Below are positions 24,100 to 32,400 of a DNA stretch of 36,684 nt, piece after piece (position 1 is the first letter of the stretch; every line of letters begins with the position of its first letter). This DNA comes from Stenotrophomonas maltophilia (lineage in GTDB: Bacteria; Pseudomonadota; Gammaproteobacteria; Xanthomonadales; Xanthomonadaceae), in NCBI GenBank assembly GCA_002435595.1, contig DJBL01000075.1, positions 1 through 36,684 of the forward strand, in the 5' to 3' direction. Under the pieces are notes generated by a model. The model worked only from the letters and a program-made list of their open reading frames with translations, was not told the origin of the DNA and did not search any database. Position numbers and translations under genes: made by a program.

Positions 24100-24867
24100 T
24101 CATTCCACCCCGAGCGCGGCCATCAATGCCGCGGCCACGCCAGGCGCCTCCACGTGGCGCAGGTTGTCCCGGTTGAGGATGTCGCCGTGCATCTGCGCAT
24201 AGCGCCGCAGGCGGCGGATCAGGACCTTGCCGGTCGCGTCCTCCGGCGCGGCCGGCAGTGCATCCAGTGCACGTCGGGCGCGCGCGGCGACATCCGGCAG
24301 GTAGGCATGGCGGGGATCACGCGGTGCGATGACAGCGTCCAGGCGGCAGTTCTCGAAGGACACGTAGTCCAGCACGCAGCGGCTGAAATCGGCGTCCAGC
24401 CGCGCCGGCGCGCCGGCGGCAACGAACCTCACCTCTTTCAGGGTGCCTTCGAAGCGGCACCCGGTGGTGGCCTGCGCCGGCATATCGGTATCCACGATCC
24501 GGCAGTGGATGAAGGTGCAGCGATCCAGCACGCAGTCGTTGAACCGGCTCTGGCGGAAATCGCAGCGTTCGAACACGCACTCACCGAACACGGTGTCGTT
24601 GAGCCCGCTGCCGCGGAAGTCCACGCCGGTGAAGCGGCAGCCGTCCACGCGGGTGCGATGGAAGAAGCGGGCGCCGGAGAAATCGCATGCGGCGAACACG
24701 CTCCGCCGCAGCACGCAGTTCTCGAAAACCGGCGCCGCCAGATTCACGCCCTGCAACGCCAGATCCTCGATCTGTTCGTCGACAAAGCGCGACCGATGCG
24801 GCAGCGCCCCTGACGCGGCCGCATCGTGCAGCGTCGCCAGGGCGGTCCTGGGCAGGGCCGATGTCAC
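24100..24867 (-). CDS. Pentapeptide-repeat protein
   Basis: The 255-residue protein carries a run of pentapeptide repeats at about residues 40-180 (A(D/N)Lxx-like units centred on Phe or Leu, e.g. VFENCVLRRSVFAACDFSGARF). These should fold as a right-handed quadrilateral beta-helix. The C-terminal 75 residues are helical. Some members mimic DNA or inhibit gyrase, but no such role can be assigned here. The GTG at 24867 overlaps the hmgA stop as GTGA with GAAGG upstream, so coupled translation is likely; an ATG start at 24900 inside hmgA is the alternative. Confidence 0.78.
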   Translation of the reverse strand: MTSALPRTALATLHDAAASGALPHRSRFVDEQIEDLALQGVNLAAPVFENCVLRRSVFAACDFSGARFFHRTRVDGCRFTGVDFRGSGLNDTVFGECVFERCDFRQSRFNDCVLDRCTFIHCRIVDTDMPAQATTGCRFEGTLKEVRFVAAGAPARLDADFSRCVLDYVSFENCRLDAVIAPRDPRHAYLPDVAARARRALDALPAAPEDATGKVLIRRLRRYAQMHGDILNRDNLRHVEAPGVAAALMAALGVE

Positions 24868-26165
24868 GGCGCGAAGTTCGCCTTCAGCCCCGTCCAGCAC
24901 TGCTGGTAATCGCGCTGCCGGTGCGCGGCATCCATCGCCTGCGCGGTGGGGCGGATCACCCCGCGGGTTTCAAACATGAAGGCCATGGTGTCCTTGATCA
25001 CGTCCGGGCGGCTCAGGTCCGCAGCCGAAGCCTTGTCGAAGGTCGCCGCGTCCGGGCCGTGGCCACTCATGCAGTTGTGCAGCGACGCGCCGCCGGGCAC
25101 GAAACCGGCCGCCTTGGCATCGTAGGCACCGTGGATCAGGCCCATGAACTCGCTGGCGATGTTGCGGTGGAACCACGGCGGGCGGAAGGTGTCCTGCGCC
25201 ACCAGCCAGCGCGGCGGGAAGATCGCAAAATCCATGTTGCTGGTACCCGCCGTATCGCTGGGCGAATGCAGCACCAGGAAGATCGACGGATCCGGGTGGT
25301 CGTGGCTGATCGAGCCGATCGTGTTGAATCGACGCAGGTCGTAGCGGTACGGGGCGTAGTTGCCATGCCAGGCCACCACGTCCAGCGGCGAATGGTCGAT
25401 CTGCGCGCGCCACAGCTGGCCACCGAACTTGGCGATCAGTTCGAAGTCGCCGTCGGTGCTCTCGAACGCGGCGTGCGGGGTTTCAAAATCGCGCGGGTTG
25501 GCCAGGCCGTTGGAGCCGATCGGGCCCAGGTCGGGCAGCTTCAACAGCGCGCCGAAGTTCTCGCACACATAGCCACGCGCCTGGCCATCGGGCAGCGCCA
25601 CGCTGAAGCGCACGCCACGCGGGATCACCGCGATCTGCTGGGGTTCGATCTCGATCACGCCGAACTCGGTGAGCAGGCGCAACCGGCCCAGCTGCGGCAC
25701 GATCAACAGCTCGCCATCGGCGTTGTAGAAATAGCGGCCCTGCATGTCGGCGTTGGCCGCGTACAGGTGGATGCCCACGCCGTGATGCGCATCGGGCGAG
25801 CCATTGCCGCCCATCGTGTACAGCCCATCCACGAAATCAGTGGGCGTGGCCGGCAGTGGCAATGGATCCCAGCGCAACTGGTTGGGCGAGACCGCGCCGT
25901 GGGCGAAATCGCCGTGCAGGTGCGGCTGCGCATACGCGCTGAACTCCCCGTGCGAGACCGCCGGACGGATCCGGTACAGCCAGCTGCGCCGGTTGCTGCC
26001 GCGGGGTGCGGTGAAGGCGGTGCCCGACAACTGTTCGGCGTACAGCCCATGGGCCACGCGCTGCGGCGAGTTGCGTCCCACCGGCAGGGCACCCGGCACC
26101 GCCTCGGTGGCGAACTCGTTGCCGAAGCCGGTCTGGTAACCGCGTGCAGTGATGGAGGTGCTCAT
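24864..26165 (-). CDS. hmgA: Homogentisate 1,2-dioxygenase
   Basis: HmgA opens the ring of homogentisate to maleylacetoacetate in tyrosine and phenylalanine degradation; loss usually causes brown pyomelanin. The 433-residue enzyme starts MSTSITARGYQTGFGNEFATEA. The metal-binding region is intact: PPWFHRNIASEFMGL supplies His and Glu ligands and SLHNCMSGHGPD a second His. The ATG at 26165 fits the family; the 60-nt upstream extension crosses a palindrome and is not conserved. It lies 106 bp after hppD. Confidence 0.97.
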   Translation of the reverse strand: MSTSITARGYQTGFGNEFATEAVPGALPVGRNSPQRVAHGLYAEQLSGTAFTAPRGSNRRSWLYRIRPAVSHGEFSAYAQPHLHGDFAHGAVSPNQLRWDPLPLPATPTDFVDGLYTMGGNGSPDAHHGVGIHLYAANADMQGRYFYNADGELLIVPQLGRLRLLTEFGVIEIEPQQIAVIPRGVRFSVALPDGQARGYVCENFGALLKLPDLGPIGSNGLANPRDFETPHAAFESTDGDFELIAKFGGQLWRAQIDHSPLDVVAWHGNYAPYRYDLRRFNTIGSISHDHPDPSIFLVLHSPSDTAGTSNMDFAIFPPRWLVAQDTFRPPWFHRNIASEFMGLIHGAYDAKAAGFVPGGASLHNCMSGHGPDAATFDKASAADLSRPDVIKDTMAFMFETRGVIRPTAQAMDAAHRQRDYQQCWTGLKANFAP

Positions 26166-26209
26166 CTGGAGATGTCCTGGCCGGGCCTGGAAGAGTCGTT
26201 CTGGTTGCA

Positions 26210-26240
26210 CGGTAGCGCCGCGCATGGCCCGGCGCTACCG
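26210..26240. repeat. Intergenic palindrome with GTAG ends
   Basis: CGGTAGCGCC (26210-26219) and its exact complement (26231-26240) flank 11 bp. Both arms carry the GTAG header of SMAG-type repeats facing inward. It lies between hppD and hmgA on the operon transcript and could form a 10-bp stem in the RNA. Confidence 0.6.
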
Positions 26241-26271
26241 ATCGGGCGGCCGGTGGCCGCCCGCTGCCACG

Positions 26272-27387
26272 TTACAGCACGCCGCGCTTGATCTGGTCGC
26301 GCTCGATGCTCTCGAACAGCGCGGTGAAGTTGCCTTCGCCGAAGCCTTCGTTGCCCTTGCGCTGGATGATCTCGAAGAAGATCGGGCCGATGCAGTTGGT
26401 GGTGAAGATCTGCAGCAGCTTGCGCTGCTTGGTTTCCGGATCGGCGTCGATCAGGATCTTGTTCCTGGCCAGCCGCGCCACGTCTTCACCGTGGTTGGGC
26501 ACGCGCATGTCGATCACGTCGAAATACGTGTCCGGCGTATCCAGGAACTCCACGCCCTGCGCACGCATGGCCTCCACGGTGTCGTAGATGTTGTCGGTGA
26601 AGCAGGCGATGTGCTGGATGCCCTCGCCCTTGTAGGCGTCCAGGTACTCGTTGATCTGGCTCTTCGGATCGGAGGATTCGTTCAGCGGGATGCGCACGAT
26701 GCCGTCCGGGGCGGTCATCGCCTTGGACACCAGGCCGGTCTTGAGGCCCTTGATGTCGAAGTAGCGGATCTCACGGAAGTTGAACAGGCGCTCGTAGTAG
26801 TCCGACCACTGCTGCATGTTGCCGAAGTACAGGTTGTGGGTGAGGTGGTCGATGAAGGTCAGGCCGAACCCGGTCGGGCGCGGGTTGACGCCTTCGATCG
26901 GCGCGTAGTCGGCATCGAACATGCTGCCGTTGGCGCCGTAGCGGTCCACCAGGTACAGCATGCAGTCGCCGATGCCCTTGATCACCGGGGCCGGCACGGC
27001 CTTGGACTCGGGCTTGAAGTCGATCGGCTCGGCACCGTTGCCCAGCGCCATCTGGTACACCTCATCGCCGGGCTTCTTGAAGCGGATCGCAAAGCCGCAC
27101 GCGCACGGACCGTGCTTGTCGGCGAAGTCCGAGGCGAACGAATCGGGCTCTTCGTTGACCAGGAAGTTGACGTCGCCCTGGCGGTAGACGGTGATCGCCC
27201 GGCGCTTGTGGCGCAGCACCGCGGTGAAGCCCATTTTGCGGAAATAGTCGTGCAGTTCGGCGCCGCGGCCGGCCGGGGCGGCGAACTCGACGAACTCGAA
27301 ACCATCGATGCCCATCGGGTTTTCGAAGGTGGTGACCTGCATGCCCGGATCGGGTGCGTGGGACGCGGTGCTCAGTTGGCTGGTCAT
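26272..27387 (-). CDS. hppD: 4-Hydroxyphenylpyruvate dioxygenase
   Basis: HppD converts 4-hydroxyphenylpyruvate to homogentisate, the substrate of HmgA encoded just downstream. The 371-residue two-domain VOC-fold enzyme keeps the iron ligands: His181 in FIDHLTHN, His259 in GIQHIA and Glu339 in FFEIIQRKG. The C-terminal GFGEGNFTALFESIERDQ helix that gates the active site is present. Transcription probably starts from the promoter at 27475-27503, overlapped by a likely operator and divergent from a marR gene. Confidence 0.97.
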   Translation of the reverse strand: MTSQLSTASHAPDPGMQVTTFENPMGIDGFEFVEFAAPAGRGAELHDYFRKMGFTAVLRHKRRAITVYRQGDVNFLVNEEPDSFASDFADKHGPCACGFAIRFKKPGDEVYQMALGNGAEPIDFKPESKAVPAPVIKGIGDCMLYLVDRYGANGSMFDADYAPIEGVNPRPTGFGLTFIDHLTHNLYFGNMQQWSDYYERLFNFREIRYFDIKGLKTGLVSKAMTAPDGIVRIPLNESSDPKSQINEYLDAYKGEGIQHIACFTDNIYDTVEAMRAQGVEFLDTPDTYFDVIDMRVPNHGEDVARLARNKILIDADPETKQRKLLQIFTTNCIGPIFFEIIQRKGNEGFGEGNFTALFESIERDQIKRGVL

Positions 27388-27474
27388 GATGTGGCTCCAA
27401 AGCAGGTCCGCATCGGAAAAAACCAGGTGCGGGCGGAAGGCAGACCCGCGAGAATGCGGTGTCCGGAACTAAGG

Positions 27475-27503
27475 TTTATAGTTTCACATGAAACCACCAT
27501 CAA
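27475..27503 (-). promoter_or_regulatory. hppD promoter with palindromic operator
   Basis: On the reverse strand a TTGATG -35 box (27498-27503) and a TATAAA -10 box (27475-27480) are 17 bp apart. A perfect palindrome, GTTTCA-N2-TGAAAC (27481-27494), lies wholly in that spacer. The forward strand has a TATAGT (27477-27482) that could be the -10 box of the divergent marR gene. A dimeric repressor bound here would block both promoters. Confidence 0.6.
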
Positions 27504-27516
27504 GGTGCACCGCAGC

Positions 27517-28008
27517 ATGAATCCGCCCGATCCCAGCAGCCACAGCATCCGCGCCTCGCACGCCCTGCTCGACCTGGAACAGTTCCTGCCGTACCGGCTG
27601 AGCGTGCTGTCCAACCGGGTCAGCGGCAACATCGCCAAGCTGTATGGGGACCGTTACGGTCTGGCGATCCCGGAATGGCGCGTCATCACCATCCTGGCCC
27701 TGTACCCGGGCTCGTCGGCCAGCGAGGTCTCCGATCGCACCGCGATGGACAAGGTGGCCGTCAGCCGGGCCGTGGCCAGACTGCTCGAGCGCGGCTTCAT
27801 CAAGCGTGAAACCCACGGCGATGACCGCCGCCGCTCGGTGCTGGCGCTGTCGGCGGCCGGTTTCGAGGTGTACGAGACCATCGCCCCGCTGGTGATCGAG
27901 ATCACCCGCAAGCTGATGTCGGTGCTGAGCGAGGAGGAGGAGCAGATGCTGGAAACGCTGATCCTGCGCCTGGCCGGGGAAGGCCTGCAGAAGATGGATC
28001 AGGGCTGA
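27517..28008 (+). CDS. MarR-family transcriptional regulator
   Basis: This 163-residue winged helix-turn-helix protein of the MarR family has the DNA-binding core at about residues 50-115: PEWRVITILALYPGSSASEVS, then KVAVSRAVARLLERGFIKRE, then the wing with HGDDRRRSVLALSAAG. It is divergent from hppD, with a palindrome between them, so it probably controls tyrosine/homogentisate degradation in response to a pathway intermediate. The ATG at 27517 is chosen from family N-terminal length; the upstream open frame is a shadow of hppD. Confidence 0.9.
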   Translation: MNPPDPSSHSIRASHALLDLEQFLPYRLSVLSNRVSGNIAKLYGDRYGLAIPEWRVITILALYPGSSASEVSDRTAMDKVAVSRAVARLLERGFIKRETHGDDRRRSVLALSAAGFEVYETIAPLVIEITRKLMSVLSEEEEQMLETLILRLAGEGLQKMDQG

Positions 28009-28070
28009 GCGGACGGTAGCGATAGCGCATTCGCGCGTCCGCTGGCACGCGCTGCTGCGCGAAACGCGGG

Positions 28071-28140
28071 CCCCCTCAGCCTCACCCGCATCCCCGCGCC
28101 TTCGGCATGCCCCCCTGAACTCCCAGGGGGTTTGCTCCAG
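28071..28140. repeat. Diverged copy of the 111-180 intergenic repeat
   Basis: The block shares with 111-180 the core CATCCCCGCGCC, then TCGGC, then a C-run, GACTCC/AACTCC, and a G-run followed by TGC. In both, the C-run and G-run form a hairpin. It lies between marR and the uncharacterised gene at 28203. Both copies are intergenic. Confidence 0.5.
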
Positions 28141-28202
28141 ACAGGCTGCCCATCAACGGTGGGGACCTGCGCCGGCAGGCGGCGATCGTTGGTCGTTGCG
28201 CG

Positions 28203-29387
28203 TCAGCTCAGATGCTTGCGCCGGGCGTGTACCCACGGCGCGGCCAGCGCCCCGATGGCGCCGCCGGCAAAGCCCAGCGAGGCCGCCACCGCCGCCGCTT
28301 CGATGGCATTGGGCAGGGCCAGCGCGGCCAGCACCAGCAACGCCGACGGCAGGCCGATGAAGGTGGCCATGAAGTAACCCCAGCGCGGCGCCCAGGTGCC
28401 GACCTGGAGCAGGCTGACCGGCATCCAGTGCTCCGCCGACGCGTCGTGCTTGACCTTGGCAGCCACCTGGGTCAGATCCACTTCCACCGGCCCCTTGCCG
28501 GTCCGCGCCACGGCCAGCATCCGCGCCACTTCCTCCACCGGCGGGAACGAGGTCGGCCAGGTACCGGGCGCGCCCACGCCGTAGGCGGTCAGCAGCGGCA
28601 CGCTGATCCAGGGGGCCAGCAGCGGGCGCAGCTTGCGCCGGTCCAGTACGCACCAGAGCTGGCTCACGCCGTTGGCGACCACCCCGTACAGGGCCAGTTG
28701 GCCCGGGTCTGGATACGGCAGCAGGTGCACGCGTGCGGCCATGCTGTCGTAGCCCATCTGGCGCAGGAAGCCCGGCCGGGTGCGGCCCTCGTGGGCCCAG
28801 GCCAGGCCCAGCGCACCGATCAGGTAGGCCTCGGCCGGATCCTTGGCCCCGGCGCTGGCGCGGTCATCGCTGGCCAGGAAAAAGGCCAGCGATTTGGGCT
28901 CGTCCACGTCGTCGCGGTCCCAGCGCCCGCTGTCGCCCAGCACGTGCTTGAGCGGCAGCCGCGCCGGCGCGGTCTCGGCCTTGGCCGCGTTGTGCAGGAA
29001 GGGCAGCACCGACAGCACGAAGCCCTGCAGGTCCACCGCGCGCAGCCCGCTGCCCTGCCACTCGGCCGGCAACACCCCGGCCAACGCCGGGTTGCGCGCC
29101 AGCACGTCGAGCTGGGCCTTCTGCTCCACCAGCTTCTGCACGGCGGCCTTGAGCAGCACGTTGTCCGGCACCGCCACCAACGGCAGGCGGTAGCGGATCG
29201 CGCCGGGTGCCGGGGTATCGGCCTCGGTATCGACGGGCTCGCCTGCGCCGTGGTCGTCGAGCAGGACATCGACCGGCGGCAGGCTGACGCCGGCCGGGGC
29301 CTGGAGGGTGGTATCGGAGGTGCTGTCGCTGGTACCCGGCTGCATGCGTATCGATCCGTCGGTTGTGCGCCACGAACAGCGCGGCAT
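28203..29387 (-). CDS. Uncharacterised protein with C-terminal membrane segments
   Basis: The product has 394 residues if it starts at ATG 29387, where AAGGA sits 4 nt upstream; an ATG at 29345 (380 residues) is the alternative. The N-terminal 60 residues are acidic and Pro-rich. The middle is soluble-looking (e.g. YLIGALGLAWAHEGRTRPGFLRQMGYDSMAARVHLLPYP). The last 60 residues hold two hydrophobic helices (YFMATFIGLPSALLVLAALAL and AAVAASLGFAGGAIGALAAPW) ending in a basic tail. No signal peptide or known motif is seen. It is divergent from the gene at 29499. Confidence 0.65.
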   Translation of the reverse strand: MPRCSWRTTDGSIRMQPGTSDSTSDTTLQAPAGVSLPPVDVLLDDHGAGEPVDTEADTPAPGAIRYRLPLVAVPDNVLLKAAVQKLVEQKAQLDVLARNPALAGVLPAEWQGSGLRAVDLQGFVLSVLPFLHNAAKAETAPARLPLKHVLGDSGRWDRDDVDEPKSLAFFLASDDRASAGAKDPAEAYLIGALGLAWAHEGRTRPGFLRQMGYDSMAARVHLLPYPDPGQLALYGVVANGVSQLWCVLDRRKLRPLLAPWISVPLLTAYGVGAPGTWPTSFPPVEEVARMLAVARTGKGPVEVDLTQVAAKVKHDASAEHWMPVSLLQVGTWAPRWGYFMATFIGLPSALLVLAALALPNAIEAAAVAASLGFAGGAIGALAAPWVHARRKHLS

Positions 29388-29498
29388 GAGGTCCTTGGAG
29401 ATAGCGGCAACCGGGTGCGGAAGTTGAGCGCGGGTTCCGGTGCGACGGCCAATGGTGCGACCATGGGCGCTGGACCACGACAAGGGCAGCGGACGCCA

Positions 29499-29975
29499 AT
29501 GACCCGCAGAACGTTGCGATGGGCGTGCTGCGCCCTGTTGCTGGCAGGCATCCCCACGACAGGAAGTGCGATGGCGCTGTTCAAAACGCTGTATCTGTTC
29601 TCCGAGGTGCATGGCACGGTGCTGCTGGACGGCAAGCCGGTGCAGGGCGTGGAGGTCGAGCAGGACTACCACTGGCGCTGGGGCGGGCAGAAGCGCACCA
29701 CGACCGTGACCACCGATGCGCAGGGGCGTTTCCACTTTGCCGAAGTGACCGGCAGGTCATGGACCGCCGGCCTGCTGCCGCATGAGCCGGTCATCGTCCA
29801 GCGCATCACGCTGCGCTACCAGGGCAAGGAACACAAAGGCTGGTTCATGGCCAAGCACAACTACGACCGCCTGGGCGAAGTGCCTGGCCGACCGTTGAAC
29901 GTGGTGTGCGACCTGGCCGATGAAGCGGGGCCGCGCCCGGAGATCGGCACGTTCGGCATCTGCGAACTGCGCTAG
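29499..29975 (+). CDS. Small exported protein, beta-sandwich-like
   Basis: The 158-residue product starts with a signal-like sequence (MTRRTLRWACCALLLAGIPT), so export is likely. The remainder opens FKTLYLFSEVHGTVLLDGKPVQGVEVEQDY and continues TTVTTDAQGRFHF. This is the layout of carboxypeptidase-regulatory-like or transthyretin-like beta-sandwich domains, where a small chain 'decorates' a surface; I believe it matches a DUF6795-type family but cannot confirm. Cysteines at about 139 and 155 may pair. A bidirectional terminator follows 32 nt after the stop. Confidence 0.7.
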   Translation: MTRRTLRWACCALLLAGIPTTGSAMALFKTLYLFSEVHGTVLLDGKPVQGVEVEQDYHWRWGGQKRTTTVTTDAQGRFHFAEVTGRSWTAGLLPHEPVIVQRITLRYQGKEHKGWFMAKHNYDRLGEVPGRPLNVVCDLADEAGPRPEIGTFGICELR

Positions 29976-30007
29976 CGGGGCCGCCAGCGGTGGTCCCTGC
30001 AGATACA

Positions 30008-30036
30008 AAAAAGGCCGCGGAATCCGCGGCCTTTTT
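30008..30036. terminator. Bidirectional terminator between convergent genes
   Basis: An 8-bp GC stem (30013-30020 with 30024-30031) with an AAT loop is flanked by A5 on the left and T5 on the right. It serves the forward gene ending at 29975 and the reverse gene ending at 30040. Confidence 0.88.
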
Positions 30037-30039
30037 CGA

Positions 30040-30648
30040 TCACGGCGCCTTGGGCGGCGCCCAGTCCTTCATGAAGGCGAAGAACCGCGTGCGGTCGTAA
30101 CCCTTGGGCTGGCCCTTGGCTGCCTCCAGCTCGCCGGTGAACTGCGAATGCAGCAGCTTGCCCTCGGCATCCAGCACGAACAGGTGCGGATAGCCCTTGA
30201 TCGCCGGGAACTGCGACAGGAACGCCGCATTCTCGTTGTCTTCGCTGTAGTTGACCTTCATCCACACGAAGTTGGCGTCGCGGAAGCTGCGGATCTCCGC
30301 ATCGCCTTCGATGAAGGCATCCATCAGGTGGCACCACGAGCACCACTCCCCGCCCACGTCCAGCACGATCCGCTTGCCACCGCGCTGGGCTTCGACCTTG
30401 GCCGTGTCCAGGTCGGCGACCGGATCGCGGCCCGGATCGAACTGCGCGTTGAGCGCGGCGACCGCGGCCACATCCGCCGCGGCCGGGGTATTGCCCGAGG
30501 CCACCGGTGCGCCGGGATCGGCGACCGGTGGCTTCTGCTCGCGGGTGTCCAGCGGTTGCGCAGGCGCGGCGACGGGCGCCGGGGACGGCGAGCAGGCGCA
30601 CAGCAGGCCGACCACGATCATCGACGAACACCACGTTTTCATGCGCAT
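30040..30648 (-). CDS. Thioredoxin-like lipoprotein
   Basis: The 202-residue protein has a lipoprotein-like signal (MRMKTWCSSMIVVGLLCAC, lipobox LCAC), then a Pro/Ala-rich linker to about residue 60. A thioredoxin-fold domain carries GEWCSWCHLM, a WCxxC motif of the thioredoxin_7/DUF953-like group, with cis-Pro region IKGYPHLFVLD. It is probably an envelope disulfide or redox protein, substrate unknown. It starts at ATG 30648, 8 nt after the peptide transporter stop codon, so the two are likely co-transcribed. Confidence 0.8.
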   Translation of the reverse strand: MRMKTWCSSMIVVGLLCACSPSPAPVAAPAQPLDTREQKPPVADPGAPVASGNTPAAADVAAVAALNAQFDPGRDPVADLDTAKVEAQRGGKRIVLDVGGEWCSWCHLMDAFIEGDAEIRSFRDANFVWMKVNYSEDNENAAFLSQFPAIKGYPHLFVLDAEGKLLHSQFTGELEAAKGQPKGYDRTRFFAFMKDWAPPKAP

Positions 30649-30656
30649 CGCCGGCC

Positions 30657-32159
30657 TCACTTGACGCCGTGCATCAGCTTGTTGATCAACGGGGCGAGCA
30701 GGAACAGCACCACGCCGGAGATGATCAACGCCCAGAAGCCGAAGGTGTAGCCCTTCAGCGCCGACTCCACGGTCATGCCGCCTTCGCCGCTGACCGCACC
30801 CGCGAAGATGCCCGACAGGTTGTTGCCGATGCCGGTGGAGAGGAACCAGCCGCCCATGCCGAAACCGACCAGGCGCACCGGGGCCAGCTTGGTCACCATC
30901 GACAGGCCGATCGGGGACAGGCACAGCTCGCCGACCGACTGGATGACGTAGACCATGAACAGCGTCCAGAACGGGATCTTGCCGTCCACGACCATGCTCG
31001 ACAGGGCCAGCATCAGCAGCGCGAAGGCCGCGCCGTTGAACAGCAGGCCCAGGCCGAACTTGCGCGGAATCGACGGATTGGCGCGCCCCAGCTTGATCCA
31101 GATCCAGGCGATGATCGGGGCCAGGGTGATGATGGCCACCGAGTTGACCGACTGGAACCATGCGGTCGGGAAGGTCCAGCCGCCCAGGTTGCGGTTGACG
31201 ATGTTGTCGGCCAGGAAGGTGAAGGAGCTGCCGGCCTGTTCGAAGAACATCCAGAACATGACGTTGAAGGTGAAGATGATCAGCATCGCGATCACGCGAT
31301 CGCGCTGGACCTTGCCTTCGCGGATGCCCTCGACCAGCAGCAGCACGCCCAGGGCGACGAACATCACGCCCAGGATCCAGGCCAGCGCGGTGGCGCCGGT
31401 GGACAGCAGGAAGTAGGCGACCGGGATGGCCACGATGGCCCCGACGAACACCATGATGATGCGGCTGAAGCCCTCGGCGCCCACCGGCGGCGCGCCGATG
31501 CCCTTCAGGCCGGCGCGGCCGACGTAGAACCACGCCAGGCTGATCAGCATGCCGATGCCCGAGGCGATGAAGACCATCTTGTAGGACGGCATGGCCTGGG
31601 TGCCGAACACCTGCTCGGCCAGGTACTGGGTAAGCACCGGGGCGATCATCGCGCCGATGTTGATGCCCATGTAGAAGATCGTGAAGCCCGAATCACGGCG
31701 CTCGTCCTTCAGCCCGTACAGCTTGCCGACCATCGTGGAGATGTTGGGCTTGAACAGGCCGTTGCCGATGATGATCGTGGCCAGGCCCAGCTCGAACACT
31801 TCCTTGTTCGGCATGGCCACCATGAACAGGCCGGCGGCCATGATCACCGCGCCGGTCAGGATGGAGCGCTGGTAGCCCAGCACCCGGTCGGCCACGTAGC
31901 CGCCGAAGATGGCCGCCGCGTAGACCAGCGCCAGGTAGGCGCCGTAGGTGCGGCTGGCCGCGGCCTGGCCGGCCGAGTCGCCTTCGAAGAACTGCGACAC
32001 GATGTACAGCACCAGCGCCCAGCGGATGCCGTAGAACGCGAAGCGTTCCCAGAACTCGGTCATGAACAGCATCCACAACGGGCGCGGGTGGCCCAGCGTG
32101 GTCTTGAACTCCGGCAACGCCGGGTCGGGAACGGATTTCGCGGCGGCGTCTACGCTCAT
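30657..32159 (-). CDS. POT/PTR-family peptide-proton symporter
   Basis: This inner-membrane transporter takes up di- and tripeptides with protons. The 500-residue protein has about 14 membrane segments. The family signature E-x-x-E-R is seen in TEFWERFAFYG near residue 37, and the second signature in GLFKPNISTMVGKLYG and FTIFYMGINIGAMIAP. The ATG at 32159 has AGGA upstream; the open frame continues 72 nt further without support. The thioredoxin-like lipoprotein gene follows 8 nt later. Confidence 0.92.
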   Translation of the reverse strand: MSVDAAAKSVPDPALPEFKTTLGHPRPLWMLFMTEFWERFAFYGIRWALVLYIVSQFFEGDSAGQAAASRTYGAYLALVYAAAIFGGYVADRVLGYQRSILTGAVIMAAGLFMVAMPNKEVFELGLATIIIGNGLFKPNISTMVGKLYGLKDERRDSGFTIFYMGINIGAMIAPVLTQYLAEQVFGTQAMPSYKMVFIASGIGMLISLAWFYVGRAGLKGIGAPPVGAEGFSRIIMVFVGAIVAIPVAYFLLSTGATALAWILGVMFVALGVLLLVEGIREGKVQRDRVIAMLIIFTFNVMFWMFFEQAGSSFTFLADNIVNRNLGGWTFPTAWFQSVNSVAIITLAPIIAWIWIKLGRANPSIPRKFGLGLLFNGAAFALLMLALSSMVVDGKIPFWTLFMVYVIQSVGELCLSPIGLSMVTKLAPVRLVGFGMGGWFLSTGIGNNLSGIFAGAVSGEGGMTVESALKGYTFGFWALIISGVVLFLLAPLINKLMHGVK

Positions 32160-32400
32160 GCGGGATTCCTGGGTTCGGTGGAAGACATGCACGTCCGATG
32201 TGCCAAACAACGCGGGAGAATCCCAGACCAACCGCGTTCACGTCAAATACACGCCGATCCGTGCAGGTGCCGGCGTGCTCGCTGAACTTGCATCTGAAAC
32301 TTCCTCCGCCCGGGCCGGGCGCAGCAACGGCGGGGGCTGCGGCCAGCCCCGATGTCATCGCGGCGTCATCATGAATAGGGCCCGGGGCGGCCCCGGGTGC

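Noticed and set aside
27488..27520. A 10-codon frame before marR whose TGA overlaps the marR ATG
   Set aside because: No ribosome-binding site precedes it and it starts inside the proposed operator and near the likely transcript start; the ATGA overlap is probably chance.
28016..28070. GTAG followed by GCG-rich dyad after marR, as a further SMAG repeat
   Set aside because: The header is present but the following sequence lacks the GCCGACC/GGTCGGC core and pairs poorly.
32381..32397. CCCGGGG/CCCCGGG hairpin after kynA as a terminator
   Set aside because: The 7-bp stem is perfect, but no T-tract follows on the reverse strand; it may slow polymerase but is not a standard terminator.
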